Below are positions 16,667 through 25,600 of a stretch of 46,987 bases of DNA, piece after piece. The position numbers and the translations under genes were made by a program. Where the stretch lies: the NCBI RefSeq assembly GCF_008042075.1, contig NZ_RDBN01000037.1:357113-404099 (forward strand), read 5' to 3'. The stretch's first letter is position 1, and each line of letters opens with the position of its first letter. Below the pieces are notes generated by a model. It was given only the letters and a program-made list of their open reading frames with translations. It had not been told where the DNA came from and did not search any database. Source of the DNA: Streptomyces sp. UW30. Its GTDB lineage: Bacteria; Actinomycetota; Actinomycetes; Streptomycetales; Streptomycetaceae.

Positions 16667-17901
16667 GCCGGTACGACGCCGGGGGTGGCTCGGACGACCG
16701 TCGAGCGCCAGAGCTCGCGGGCCGCGAGGAGGGTGGCGAGGACCAGCAGGCCGTTGCGCAGGAACAGCAGGGTGACGCCGAGGGGGTCGCTGGCGACGAC
16801 GTGCGAGAACCAGAGCGGGAACTCCAGGACCGTCACGAAGGACGCCGCGAGGACCAGGGCGACCGGGAGCCGCATCCGGCTCTCGCGGAAGCACAGGCAC
16901 ACCGCCGCCAGGCCGACCAGCCACACCAGGTACTGCGGGCTGATCACCCGGCTCGTCGTCACGAACATCAGCACCGCCACGAAGGCCGCGTCCGCGAGCG
17001 TGTGCGGCAGGAACCGGCGCGCCCGCAGCCGCCACAGCAGCAGCCAGCCGAAGGCCAGCCCGCTCAGGACGAGGGCAGCCGTGCTGACGACGTCGACGTA
17101 CGGGCCGAGGAACTCCACCGAGCCGTAGTTCAGCAGCACCTGGCCGTCCCAGCCGTACTGCCGGGCCACATGGAAGACCAGCGCGCCCAGCGACTCCACC
17201 TCGGTGCCCCGGTCGCGCTGGAAGGTCAGGAAGGCGAAGGCGCCGGGCATGGTGAGGGCGAACAGGGCCGCTATGGCGCCGGCGGTCAGCACGGCGGACA
17301 GCCACGCACGGCGCCTGGAGGCCGCGACCAGCAGCAGCACCGGCCACACCTTCAGCATCGCCCCGAAGGCCGCCAGCGCCCCCATCAGCCGGGGATGCCG
17401 GGTGCCGGCGAGCAGCGCGGCGACGGCGACGGCGGTGACCATCACGTCGTAGCGCGCGTACACGGTCGGTCCGAGCAGCGGTACGCCCGCCACCCATACC
17501 GAGGCCCCGCGCAGCGTCCGGCCGGGGCGCAGACCGGCGTACAGCAGGAGCAGCAGGACGGCCAGGTCGGCCGTGAAGGCGACGACGAAGAACGCCGACG
17601 GGTAGTCCAGCCAGAACACCAGCGCGGGGGAGAGGATCGGCAGCGCCGCGGCGGGCGGGTACTGCCAGGTCACGTCGCCCAGCGGGAAGGTGCCGGTGCG
17701 CAGCACCTCGTACCAGCCCTGGTAGATGACCGAGACGTCGCTGGTGACGTCCGGGCCGGGGAAGACGTACACCTTGAACACGAACAGCAGCAGGACCACC
17801 CTGGTCAGACCCCAGACGCCCAGAAGCCACGCCAAGGACCGCCGCGTGCCCGTCGTCTCCACCGGTTCCCCTGCCGTTCGCTTCCCGCCTTGATGGAACA
17901 T
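16627..17901 (-). CDS. Polytopic membrane protein of the GT87 / DUF2029 type
   Basis: 424 aa with about ten membrane helices. The early loop after helix 1 has GPDVTSDVSVIYQGWYEVL with acidic residues, and QYPPAAALPIL and PTVYARYDVMVTAV follow, as in polyprenol-phosphate-mannose-dependent mannosyltransferases of family GT87 (PimE and relatives). The neighbouring gene on the other strand is a PimB-like enzyme, consistent with a role in mannosylated lipid or wall glycan synthesis. Family placement is moderate; it might be another GT-C enzyme. ATG 17901 used. Confidence 0.75.
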   Translation of the reverse strand: MFHQGGKRTAGEPVETTGTRRSLAWLLGVWGLTRVVLLLFVFKVYVFPGPDVTSDVSVIYQGWYEVLRTGTFPLGDVTWQYPPAAALPILSPALVFWLDYPSAFFVVAFTADLAVLLLLLYAGLRPGRTLRGASVWVAGVPLLGPTVYARYDVMVTAVAVAALLAGTRHPRLMGALAAFGAMLKVWPVLLLVAASRRRAWLSAVLTAGAIAALFALTMPGAFAFLTFQRDRGTEVESLGALVFHVARQYGWDGQVLLNYGSVEFLGPYVDVVSTAALVLSGLAFGWLLLWRLRARRFLPHTLADAAFVAVLMFVTTSRVISPQYLVWLVGLAAVCLCFRESRMRLPVALVLAASFVTVLEFPLWFSHVVASDPLGVTLLFLRNGLLVLATLLAARELWRSTVVRATPGVVPAQPTRARETSLPS

Positions 17902-17981
17902 GATGTCGCGTCCAGCTGTGTACCTGCCACAGGCGTGGCCGGGCCCTGGCTGTGAACAGCGCCTTCGGTAAGGTTCGCGGC

Positions 17982-19124
17982 GTGCACAAGACCCTGATCG
18001 TGACCAACGACTTCCCGCCCCGCCCCGGCGGCATCCAGGCGTTCCTGCACAACATGGCGCTACGGCTCGACCCGGAGCGCCTCGTCGTCTACGCCTCGAC
18101 CTGGAAGCGCGGCCACGAGGGCGTCGAGGCCACCGCGGCCTTCGACGCCGAGCAGCCCTTCACGGTCGTACGGGACCGTACGACGATGCTGCTGCCGACG
18201 CCCGGGGCGACCCGGCGCGCGGTCGGCCTGCTGCGCGAGCACGGCTGTACGTCGGTGTGGTTCGGGGCGGCGGCACCGCTCGGCCTGATGGCGCCGGCGC
18301 TGCGCAGGGCGGGCGCCGAACGGCTGGTGGCCACGACCCACGGTCACGAGGCGGGGTGGGCCCAGCTGCCCGCGGCCAGGCAGCTGCTGGGGCGGATCGG
18401 GGAGTCGACGGACACGATCACCTACCTCGGCGAGTACACCCGCTCGCGGATCGCGACCGCGCTGACGCCGGCGGCGGCCTCGCGGATGGTGCAGCTGCCG
18501 CCGGGAGTCGACGAGAAGACCTTCCATCCCGGGTCGGGCGGCGACGAGGTCCGCGCGCGGCTCGGGCTGACGGACCGGCCGGTGATCGTGTGCGTGTCCC
18601 GGTTGGTGCCGCGCAAGGGGCAGGACACGCTGATCCTGGCCATGCCCCGCATCCTGGCCGCCGAGCCGGAAGCCGTGCTGCTGATCGTCGGGGGCGGGCC
18701 GTACGGGAAGGACCTGCAGCGGCTGGCCCAGGAAACGGGCGTGGCCGGCTCGGTCCACTTCACCGGCCCCGTCCCCTGGTCCGACCTGCCCGCCCACTAC
18801 GGCGCCGGCGACGTCTTCGCGATGCCGTGCCGCACCCGCCGGGGCGGCCTCGACGTCGAGGGCCTCGGCATCGTCTACCTGGAGGCCTCGGCGACGGGCC
18901 TGCCGGTGGTCGCCGGTGACTCGGGCGGCGCACCGGACGCGGTCCTGGACGGCGAGACGGGCTGGGTGGTGAGGGGCGGCTCCCCGGAGGAGGCGGCCGA
19001 CCGCATCGTCCCGCTCCTCGCAGACCCCGAGCTGCGCCGGAGGATGGGGGAGCGCGGCAGGGAGTGGGTCGAGGAGAAGTGGCGCTGGGACCTACTCGCG
19101 GAGCACCTGAAGGACTTGCTGTAG
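17982..19124 (+). CDS. pimB: GDP-mannose-dependent phosphatidylinositol-monomannoside mannosyltransferase
   Basis: GT4-family glycosyltransferase of 380 aa that adds the second mannose to phosphatidyl-inositol monomannoside on the inner membrane face. N-terminal Gly-rich loop TNDFPPRPGGIQAFL; acceptor-side ATTHGHEAGWA; C-terminal donor domain with VSRLVPRKGQD, GGGPYGKDL and the E-x7-E motif EGLGIVYLEAS. GTG 17982 (VHKTLIV) is preferred to GTG 17952 because the family begins HKTLIVTNDFPP. TAAGGT at 17969-17974 ends 7 nt before it, so the mRNA may be leaderless. Other GT4 substrates cannot be excluded. Confidence 0.85.
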   Translation: MHKTLIVTNDFPPRPGGIQAFLHNMALRLDPERLVVYASTWKRGHEGVEATAAFDAEQPFTVVRDRTTMLLPTPGATRRAVGLLREHGCTSVWFGAAAPLGLMAPALRRAGAERLVATTHGHEAGWAQLPAARQLLGRIGESTDTITYLGEYTRSRIATALTPAAASRMVQLPPGVDEKTFHPGSGGDEVRARLGLTDRPVIVCVSRLVPRKGQDTLILAMPRILAAEPEAVLLIVGGGPYGKDLQRLAQETGVAGSVHFTGPVPWSDLPAHYGAGDVFAMPCRTRRGGLDVEGLGIVYLEASATGLPVVAGDSGGAPDAVLDGETGWVVRGGSPEEAADRIVPLLADPELRRRMGERGREWVEEKWRWDLLAEHLKDLL

Positions 19125-19184
19125 GGCAGCGCCCCCTGGGGCGCCGGGAACTGCGCGATCAACCACAACGACCCGCAGCCGCCA
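19125..19184. repeat. Dispersed Streptomyces intergenic repeat, copy 1
   Basis: GGGAACTGCGCGATCAACCA and neighbours closely match the copy at 25613-25660. A hairpin GCGCCCC-CT-GGGGCGC (19129-19144) precedes it. It lies between convergent pimB and fadD, where it may end both transcripts. Confidence 0.75.
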
Positions 19185-19230
19185 GCAGCGAATACCCGGC
19201 ACCCCAGTAGGCGGACCCGACAAATCCGTA

Positions 19231-21027
19231 CTACTTCTGGTAGATCGCCTCGATCTCGTCCGAGTAGTCCTTCGCCACCACGTTGCGCTTCAGCTTCAGC
19301 GACGGCGTCAGATGACCCGAGTCCTCCGTGAACTGGGCAGGCAGAATACGGAACTTCCGCACCGACTCCGCCTTCGACACCGCGGCGTTGCCGTCGTCGA
19401 TCGCCGACTGGATCGCGGCCAGCAGGTCGGCGTCCTCGCGCAGCGCCGCCGCGGTGGAGCCCGCCGGCTTGCCGTGCTCGGCGCACCAGCGCTCCAGGAA
19501 CTCCTCGTCGATGGTGACCAGCGCACCCACGAACGGCCGCCCGTCGCCGACCACCATGCACTCCGCGACCAGCGCGTGCGCCCGGATACGGTCCTCGATC
19601 ACGGCCGGAGCGACGTTCTTGCCGCCCGCGGTGACGATGATCTCCTTCTTGCGGCCCGTGATCCGGAGGTAGCCGTCCTCGTCGAGCGTGCCGATGTCAC
19701 CGGTGTGGAACCAGCCGTCGGCCAGCGCCTCCTCGGTCGCGCCCGGGTTGTTCCAGTACTCCCGGAACAGGTGCTCACCGTGCAGCAGCACCTCCCCGTC
19801 GTCCGCGATGCGCACCACGGAACCCGGCAGCGGCTGACCGACCGTGCCGATCTTCTGCCGGTCCCAGGGGTTGAACGCGGTCGCCGCGCAGGACTCGGTC
19901 AGGCCGTAGCCCTCCAGGACCGTGAAGCCGATGCCGCGGAAGAAGTGCCCGAGCCGCTCGCCCAGCGGGGCGCCGCCGGAGATGGCGTACTCGCCCTTGC
20001 CGCCGAGGACCGCGCGCAGCTTGCTGTAGACCAGCTTGTCGAAGACCTTGTGCTTGATCTTCAGGCCGACGGGCGGGCCGGACGGGGTGTCCAGCGCCTT
20101 GCTGTAGGCGATCGCCGTGTCCGCCGCCTTGTCGAAGATCTTGCCCTTGCCGTCGGCCTGCGCCTTGGCGCGCGCCGAGTTGTAGACCTTCTCGAAGACG
20201 CGCGGCACGCCCAGGATCAGCGTGGGGCGGAACGAGGCCAGCTCGTCGGTGAGGTTCTTGATGTCCGGGACGTTGCCCAGCTTGATCGGCGCCATCATCG
20301 GCGCGACCTGCACCAGACGGCCGAAGACGTGCGCGAGCGGCAGGAAGAGCAGGACGCTGCACTCACCGGTGCGGAACAGCGGCCGCAGGCGCTCCACGAT
20401 GTTGCCGCACTCGGCGAAGAAGCTGCGGTGGGTCAGCACACAGCCCTTGGGCCGGCCGGTGGTGCCGGAGGTGTACACGATCGTCGCCGGGTCGTCGGCC
20501 TTCGCCAGCGAGCTGCGCTCCTCGACCGCCGCGTCGCTGATGTCCTGGCCGAGCCGGCCCAGCTCCTCGACGCCACCGCCCTCGATCTGCCAGACGTGCT
20601 TGAGGGCGGGCAGGTGATCGCGCACCGACTCGACGGCGGCGGTGTGGTTGTCCAGCTCGACGACGCAGGCGGTGGCGCCCGAGTCGGAGAGGATCCACTG
20701 GATCTGCTCCGGCGAGCTGGTCTCGTACACCGGCACGGTGACCGCGCCCGCCGACCAGATCGCGAAGTCGAGCAGGGTCCACTCGTAGCGGGTACGGGAC
20801 ATCAGGCCGACCCGGTCGCCCGGCTGGACCCCGGCGGCGATGAGCCCCTTCGCGGCCGCGCGCACCTCGGCGAGGAACGCGGTGGCCGAGACGTCCTGCC
20901 AGGCACCGCCCACCTTGCGGGCGATGACGGCCACGTCCGGGTGCTGCGCGGCGTTTCTGCGGACGATGTCGGTGAGATTGCCGTCCGCAGGGACCTCGTA
21001 CAAAGCCGGAAGGCTGAACTCGCGCAA
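19231..21027 (-). CDS. fadD: Long-chain fatty acid--CoA ligase
   Basis: AMP-forming acyl-CoA synthetase of 598 aa. The P-loop-like ATP motif IVYTSGTTGRPKGC, the GYGLTESCAATAFN motif, the hinge TGDIGTLDEDGYLRITGRKKE and the C-terminal region with lysine SLKLKRNVV are all present, matching bacterial FadD15-like ligases of full length. The start is TTG at 21027 (MREFSLPALYEVP) with GAGGAG upstream, an uncommon start codon. It activates fatty acids for breakdown or lipid synthesis. It stands alone, divergent from a metallophosphoesterase gene. Confidence 0.93.
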   Translation of the reverse strand: MREFSLPALYEVPADGNLTDIVRRNAAQHPDVAVIARKVGGAWQDVSATAFLAEVRAAAKGLIAAGVQPGDRVGLMSRTRYEWTLLDFAIWSAGAVTVPVYETSSPEQIQWILSDSGATACVVELDNHTAAVESVRDHLPALKHVWQIEGGGVEELGRLGQDISDAAVEERSSLAKADDPATIVYTSGTTGRPKGCVLTHRSFFAECGNIVERLRPLFRTGECSVLLFLPLAHVFGRLVQVAPMMAPIKLGNVPDIKNLTDELASFRPTLILGVPRVFEKVYNSARAKAQADGKGKIFDKAADTAIAYSKALDTPSGPPVGLKIKHKVFDKLVYSKLRAVLGGKGEYAISGGAPLGERLGHFFRGIGFTVLEGYGLTESCAATAFNPWDRQKIGTVGQPLPGSVVRIADDGEVLLHGEHLFREYWNNPGATEEALADGWFHTGDIGTLDEDGYLRITGRKKEIIVTAGGKNVAPAVIEDRIRAHALVAECMVVGDGRPFVGALVTIDEEFLERWCAEHGKPAGSTAAALREDADLLAAIQSAIDDGNAAVSKAESVRKFRILPAQFTEDSGHLTPSLKLKRNVVAKDYSDEIEAIYQK

Positions 21028-21323
21028 GACTGCTGCTCCTCATAGGGCGCCGGCGCCACGACGTTGTGTGATGCGACGGTGCGGTCCAAGGCTCGGGCAA
21101 GTGCTCGCGGATTCACATGTTGAAATCCAGAGCACGACTGGACCGACCGGACGTTACCCGCCGGTATGGCTTCTTCGACAGGGGGTCCCGGCGAGATGTT
21201 CGCTGCGTCACACGGATTGGTGTTTCTGCGCGCACAGTAGTCGAGGGCTCTGACGACTGGCCAGTAACCATCGCTTCGGCCGCCACTGTTCACGTATGCC
21301 GCACACGCCTACCCTTGATCGCC
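21028..21323. promoter_or_regulatory. Divergent fadD / metallophosphoesterase intergenic region
   Basis: About 296 bp with no convincing gene. It holds a short dyad TACCCGCCGGTA (21155-21166) that could be a regulator site for fadD, and TACCCT at 21310-21315, 8 nt before the downstream ATG. Nothing else stands out. Confidence 0.4.
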
Positions 21324-22121
21324 ATGGCACCGACACCGACCGGAAACCGCAGGACCCGCGTCCACGTGGTCAGCGATGTACACGGCAACGCCCGCGACCT
21401 GGCCAGGGCCGGCGAGGGCGCCGACGCCCTGATCTGTCTGGGCGACCTGGTGCTGTTCCTGGACTACGCCGACCACTCGCGCGGCATCTTTCCGGACCTG
21501 TTCGGCGTCGAGAACGCCGACCTCATCGTGGAACTGCGCACCGCCCGGCGCTTCGAGGAGGCGCGCGAGCTCGGGGCGCGGCTGTGGGCCGGGGTCGGCT
21601 CGGACCGGGCCGGGGTGATCGAGAAGGCGGTCCGCAGGCAGTACGCCGCGATGTTCGCCGCGTTCCCGACGCCGACGTACGCCACCTACGGCAATGTCGA
21701 CATGCCGCCTCTGTGGCCGGAGTATGCCGGGCCGGGCACGACCGTGCTGGACGGGGAGCGGGTCGAGATCGGGGGGTGGACCTTCGGTTTCGTGGGCGGC
21801 GGGTTGCGGACTCCCATGCGCACGCCGTACGAGATCAGTGACGAGGAGTACGCGGCCAAGATCGAGGCCGTGGGCGAGGTGGACGTGCTGTGCACGCACA
21901 TTCCGCCGGAGGTTCCGGAGCTGGTCTACGACACGGTGGCGCGGCGCTTCGAGCGGGGGAGCAAGGCCCTGCTGGCGGCGATTCACCGCACCCGTCCCCG
22001 CTACTCCCTCTTCGGGCATGTCCATCAGCCACTGGTGCGGCGGATGCGGATCGGGGCGACGGAGTGCGTGAACGTGGGGCACTTCGCGGGGAGCGGGAAG
22101 CCATGGGCGCTGGAATGGTGA
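21324..22121 (+). CDS. Calcineurin-like metallophosphoesterase
   Basis: 265 aa with the five blocks of the dimetal phosphoesterase fold: VHVVSDVHGNARD, LICLGDLVLF, YGNVDMP (the GNxD block), DVLCTHIPP and LFGHVHQPL. Metal ligands are therefore complete. Substrate unknown; members hydrolyse cyclic nucleotides, nucleotides or phosphoproteins. An insertion between the second and third blocks (DYADHSRGIFPDLFG) is longer than in many family members. No Shine-Dalgarno is visible; a leaderless start at ATG 21324 is plausible. Confidence 0.88.
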   Translation: MAPTPTGNRRTRVHVVSDVHGNARDLARAGEGADALICLGDLVLFLDYADHSRGIFPDLFGVENADLIVELRTARRFEEARELGARLWAGVGSDRAGVIEKAVRRQYAAMFAAFPTPTYATYGNVDMPPLWPEYAGPGTTVLDGERVEIGGWTFGFVGGGLRTPMRTPYEISDEEYAAKIEAVGEVDVLCTHIPPEVPELVYDTVARRFERGSKALLAAIHRTRPRYSLFGHVHQPLVRRMRIGATECVNVGHFAGSGKPWALEW

Positions 22122-22207
22122 GTGAATTCGGGTGCGGTGGACGCTTGCGCGACGATGGTGCAGGTGGGGGTGGAGTCGGCCGGTCGGGCGCGCGGTAGCC
22201 TTCACGC

Positions 22208-22223
22208 TGCGCACGCGTGCGCA
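22208..22223. promoter_or_regulatory. Perfect 16-bp palindrome upstream of the SRPBCC gene
   Basis: TGCGCACGCGTGCGCA is a perfect inverted repeat 41 bp before ATG 22265. It could be an operator in the promoter region; alternating purine-pyrimidine composition makes chance more likely than for other palindromes. Confidence 0.35.
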
Positions 22224-22264
22224 CCATGACTTCCAACCGGCCCGCATCTGGAGGAGCCACAGCG

Positions 22265-22705
22265 ATGGCGGAACACACCAGCTCGAGCATCACGATCGAG
22301 GCGGCACCGGCCGATGTGATGGGGGTGATCGCCGACTTCGCCCGCTATCCGGACTGGACCGGCGAAGTGAAGGAGGCGGAGGTCCTCAAGACCGACGACC
22401 AGGGGCGCGCCGAGCAGGTGCGGCTGGTCATGGACGCCGGGGCGATCAAGGACGACCAGGTGCTGGGGTACACCTGGACCGGCGAGAACGAGGTGTCCTG
22501 GACGCTGGTGAAGTCCCAGATGCTGCGGTCGCTGGACGGCTCGTACCTTCTCAAGGCGGCGGGTGCGGGGTCGACCGAGGTCACTTACCAGCTGACCGTC
22601 GACGTCAAGATTCCGATGCTGGGGATGATCAAGCGCAAGGCCGAGAAGGTCATCATCGATCGGGCGCTGGCGGGGTTGAAGAAGCGGGTGGAGTCGGGCA
22701 AGTAG
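22265..22705 (+). CDS. SRPBCC / START-like (cyclase-dehydrase type) protein
   Basis: 146-aa hydrophobic-cavity lipid- or polyketide-binding fold: HTSSSITIEAAPADVMGVI, DFARYPDWTGEVKEAEVL, and a long C-terminal helix (KAEKVIIDRALAGLKKRVE). Stand-alone members outside polyketide clusters are usually of unknown function. GGAGGA upstream of ATG 22265 decides the start. The next gene, an ArsA-like ATPase, is 69 bp downstream; the pair is conserved in Streptomyces to my knowledge and could work together at the membrane. Confidence 0.88.
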   Translation: MAEHTSSSITIEAAPADVMGVIADFARYPDWTGEVKEAEVLKTDDQGRAEQVRLVMDAGAIKDDQVLGYTWTGENEVSWTLVKSQMLRSLDGSYLLKAAGAGSTEVTYQLTVDVKIPMLGMIKRKAEKVIIDRALAGLKKRVESGK

Positions 22706-22774
22706 GGGTTCGCAGCGGTACCTGGGGGTACGCGAAACCAGCCCGAACCTCGACGTCCGTTACGGTTCACCCCC

Positions 22775-23959
22775 ATGCGCACCATCCTGATCACGGGCTC
22801 CGGCGGCAGCGGCCGTACCACCGTCGCGGCCGCCACCGCGCTCGCCGCCGCCCGTGAGGGCACCCGCACCCTCGTCCTGAGCGCCGACCGCACCGACACC
22901 CTGGGCGCGGCACTCGGCGTGCGCACCGCGGCGGCCCCCACCCAGGTCGCCCCCGGCCTCACCGCCTGGCGTCCCGACGCCGCCACCGGATTCCGGGACG
23001 ACCTCGCCGCCTTCCAGGAGCGTGCCACCTCCGCCCTCGACCTCCTCGGTGCCTCCCGGCTCGACCCGGAGGAGGTGACCCCGCTTCCCGGTGCCGAGGA
23101 GCTCGCGCTGCTGCGGGCCCTGCGGGACGCCGCGCTCGCCGAGGCCCACGACCTGCTCGTCGTCGACCTGCCCGCCACTCCGCACGCCCTCGCCCTGCTC
23201 TCCCTCCCCGAGGAGCTGCGCCGCTATCTGCGCCGGCTGCTCCCGCCCGAACGCCAGGCGGCCCGCGCACTGCGGCCCGTCCTCGGGCGGCTGGCCGGCG
23301 TGCCGATGCCCGCGGAATGGCTGTACGAGACCACCGCCCGCTGGGATGTGGAGCTTGCCGCCGTGGAGGCCGTCGTCGCCGACCGGGACACCGTCGTACG
23401 ACTGGTCGCCGAACCCGGCCCGGCCGGCGCGGACGCCGTGCGCGCCGCCGGCCTCGCCCTCGCCCTGCGCGGCCTGCGCCCCGACCTGGTGATCGCCAAC
23501 CGCGTCCTGCCGGAGCCGGAGGCCGCGGCCGGCAGCTGGCTCGCCGGGCCCGTCGCCCAGCAGCGCAAGGTCCTGGAGGAGTGGGGGGAGAGGTACGACG
23601 TTCACGGCGTCGCGCACCTCGGGCGCGACCCCCGCGGCGCCGACGATCTCGCCGAGCTCGCGATGCCCGCCGTCAACGGCACGTCGTCCACCGTCGAGTG
23701 GCCCGTCACCGACCGGCTCGCCGAGGACGGCGGCAGCCGGGTCTTCGTATGGCACATCCCGCTGCCCGGCGCCGCCCGCGACGAACTCGACCTCATCCGG
23801 CGTAACGACGAACTCGTCGTCACCGCCGGGCAGTTCCGGCGCATCGTGCCCCTGCCGTCCGCACTGCGCCGGTGCACCGTGGAGGGGGCCGCGCTGCGCG
23901 ACGGCGAGCTGCGGATCCGCTTCACGCCGGATCCGGACCTGTGGCCGCGGTCCCGGTGA
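22775..23959 (+). CDS. ArsA/GET3-like P-loop ATPase with altered Walker A
   Basis: 394 aa of the SIMIBI class, resembling actinobacterial ArsA-type anion-transporting ATPases. The start MRTILITGSGGSGRTTVAAA replaces both lysines of the canonical GKGGVGKTT loop: the signature Lys is Ser and the catalytic Walker A Lys is Arg. LLVVDLPATPHAL is the switch segment, with LRGLRPDLVIANRVLPE further on, and a C-terminal small sheet domain (LRIRFTPDPDLW) like alpha-crystallin-type tails in such proteins. No arsenic genes are adjacent, so arsenite export is unlikely. TACGGT at 22761-22766 is 8 nt before ATG, suggesting a leaderless mRNA. Confidence 0.8.
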   Translation: MRTILITGSGGSGRTTVAAATALAAAREGTRTLVLSADRTDTLGAALGVRTAAAPTQVAPGLTAWRPDAATGFRDDLAAFQERATSALDLLGASRLDPEEVTPLPGAEELALLRALRDAALAEAHDLLVVDLPATPHALALLSLPEELRRYLRRLLPPERQAARALRPVLGRLAGVPMPAEWLYETTARWDVELAAVEAVVADRDTVVRLVAEPGPAGADAVRAAGLALALRGLRPDLVIANRVLPEPEAAAGSWLAGPVAQQRKVLEEWGERYDVHGVAHLGRDPRGADDLAELAMPAVNGTSSTVEWPVTDRLAEDGGSRVFVWHIPLPGAARDELDLIRRNDELVVTAGQFRRIVPLPSALRRCTVEGAALRDGELRIRFTPDPDLWPRSR

Positions 23960-24016
23960 AGCAGGTACGGCCGTTCGGGTAACGTCGTAGAGACGAACCG
24001 TAGTCAGGAGTCCGTC

Positions 24017-24532
24017 ATGAGCGAAGAGCTCCCCCCGTCCGACGCCACCGAGCGCGAGGCCGTCGACGAGGTACGGGCGACCGACGCCGACGCGTGGGCG
24101 ACGGCGTGCGCCGAGGACCTCGCGGCGGAGAAGGCCCGCCGTCGCGCCCAGCACGGCCCGCCGCCGGGCTCGGCCGCCGAGGAACTGCGCAAGCTCGTCG
24201 ACGCCGTCGCGGACAAGCTCTCGACCCTCCAGTCCCCGCTGCTCGGCGCGGTCGCCGGACCCGCCGCCCAGCAGGTGGTCAAGCAGGTCGTGGAGCAGGC
24301 CAAGGCCGCCGTGGAACCCGTCATCGACCGCAACCCCGACGTCTTCGACCACCTTGCCGCGGCCGGCACCGAACTCCTCGCCGCCTACCGCTCCGCGGTC
24401 CAGGCCCAGGAGCGGAGCTGGACGAGCGGTCCGAGCGGTCCGGGCGACACCGAGGAACTGGACGAGCTCGGCGACGACAAGCGGGACCCGGGCGAGGGCA
24501 CGGGCCCCGGCCAGCGCATCGACTTGGACTGA
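24017..24532 (+). CDS. SCO2127-like DUF5304 protein upstream of glucokinase
   Basis: 171-aa hydrophilic protein, mostly helical with Ala/Glu-rich N-terminus (DADAWATACAEDLAAEKARR), a central amphipathic part (LVDAVADKLSTLQSPLLGAV, QQVVKQVVEQAKAAVEP) and an acidic Gly-rich tail. No catalytic motif. The same gene directly before glkA in S. coelicolor (SCO2127) has been linked to glucose uptake and carbon catabolite repression (recalled literature). CAGGAG ribosome site before ATG 24017. It ends 102 bp before glkA. Confidence 0.85.
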   Translation: MSEELPPSDATEREAVDEVRATDADAWATACAEDLAAEKARRRAQHGPPPGSAAEELRKLVDAVADKLSTLQSPLLGAVAGPAAQQVVKQVVEQAKAAVEPVIDRNPDVFDHLAAAGTELLAAYRSAVQAQERSWTSGPSGPGDTEELDELGDDKRDPGEGTGPGQRIDLD

Positions 24533-24634
24533 CCGCCCGCTTGAGGTCCGCCCTGCGGGCGGACGACGGGAACCCGGCGGCAGGGCCTCGGGTACGGTTG
24601 GCCGTAGCGGGGCTCGACCGAAACTGAGGGATTC

Positions 24635-25588
24635 ATGGGACTCACCATCGGCGTCGACATCGGCGGTACCAAGATCGCGGCCGGTGTGGTCGACGAGGAA
24701 GGCAACATCCTCTCGACCCACAAGGTGCCGACCCCGGGCACGCCCGACGGGATCGTGGACGCCATTGCCTCCGCCGTCGAGGGAGCACGCGGCGGGCACG
24801 AGATCGTCGGCGTGGGCATCGGTGCGGCCGGCTACGTGAACCGGCAGCGCTCGGAGGTCTACTTCGCGCCCAACATCGACTGGCGCAACGAGCCGCTGAA
24901 GACGAAGGTCGAGGCCCGCGTCGGCCTCCCGGTCGTCGTGGAGAACGACGCCAACGCGGCCGCCTGGGGCGAGTACAAGTTCGGCGCCGGCAAGGGCCAC
25001 CGCAACGTCATCTGCATCACCCTGGGCACCGGCCTCGGCGGCGGCATCATCATCGGCAACAAGCTGCGCCGCGGGCACTACGGCGTGGCCGCCGAGTTCG
25101 GCCACATCCGCATGGTGCCGGACGGCCTGCTGTGCGGCTGCGGCAGCCAGGGCTGCTGGGAGCAGTACGCCTCCGGCCGCGCCCTCGTCCGGTACGCCAA
25201 GCAGCGCGCCAACGCCACCCCGGAGAACGCCGAGATCCTGCTCGGACTCGGTGACGGCAGCCCCGACGGCATCGAGGGCAAGCACATCTCCATGGCCGCC
25301 CGCCAGGGCGACCCGGTAGCCGTCGACTCCTACCGCGAGCTCGCCCGCTGGGCCGGCGCCGGCCTCGCCGACCTGGCCTCGCTGTTCGACCCGTCCGCCT
25401 TCATCGTCGGCGGCGGCCTCTCGGACGAGGGAGAACTGGTCCTCGACCCCATCCGCAAGTCCTACAAGCGCTGGCTGGTGGGCGGCAACTGGCGCCCCGT
25501 GGCCGACGTCATCGCGGCCCAACTGGGCAACGAGGCGGGCCTGGTGGGCGCGGCGGACCTGGCCCGGGAGCCGGACCCGATCATGTAG
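24635..25588 (+). CDS. glkA: ROK family glucokinase
   Basis: Phosphorylates glucose with ATP and, in Streptomyces, is central to carbon catabolite repression. 317 aa: phosphate-1 motif VDIGGTKIAAGVVD, catalytic Asp in VENDANAAAWGE, phosphate-2 TLGTGLGGGIII, and the ROK zinc motif CGCGSQGCWEQYASG with all cysteines. Length matches GlkA. GAGGGA precedes ATG 24635. The upstream partner gene may influence its expression or activity. Followed by a strong hairpin repeat that likely terminates the transcript. Confidence 0.97.
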   Translation: MGLTIGVDIGGTKIAAGVVDEEGNILSTHKVPTPGTPDGIVDAIASAVEGARGGHEIVGVGIGAAGYVNRQRSEVYFAPNIDWRNEPLKTKVEARVGLPVVVENDANAAAWGEYKFGAGKGHRNVICITLGTGLGGGIIIGNKLRRGHYGVAAEFGHIRMVPDGLLCGCGSQGCWEQYASGRALVRYAKQRANATPENAEILLGLGDGSPDGIEGKHISMAARQGDPVAVDSYRELARWAGAGLADLASLFDPSAFIVGGGLSDEGELVLDPIRKSYKRWLVGGNWRPVADVIAAQLGNEAGLVGAADLAREPDPIM

Positions 25589-25600
25589 ACGCCGGTCGGT

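Noticed and set aside
17952..17981. GTG 17952 as the pimB start
   Set aside because: It adds ten residues unlike the family; the conserved start HKTLIVTNDFPP follows GTG 17982.
15287..18055. Very long minus-strand frame over the MATE and GT87 genes
   Set aside because: Shadow frame of high-GC coding DNA, rich in Arg/Gly/Pro/Ala, with no family resemblance.
22775..23959. Arsenite export function for the ArsA-like gene
   Set aside because: No arsB, arsD, arsR or metal Cys motifs nearby, and the P-loop differs.
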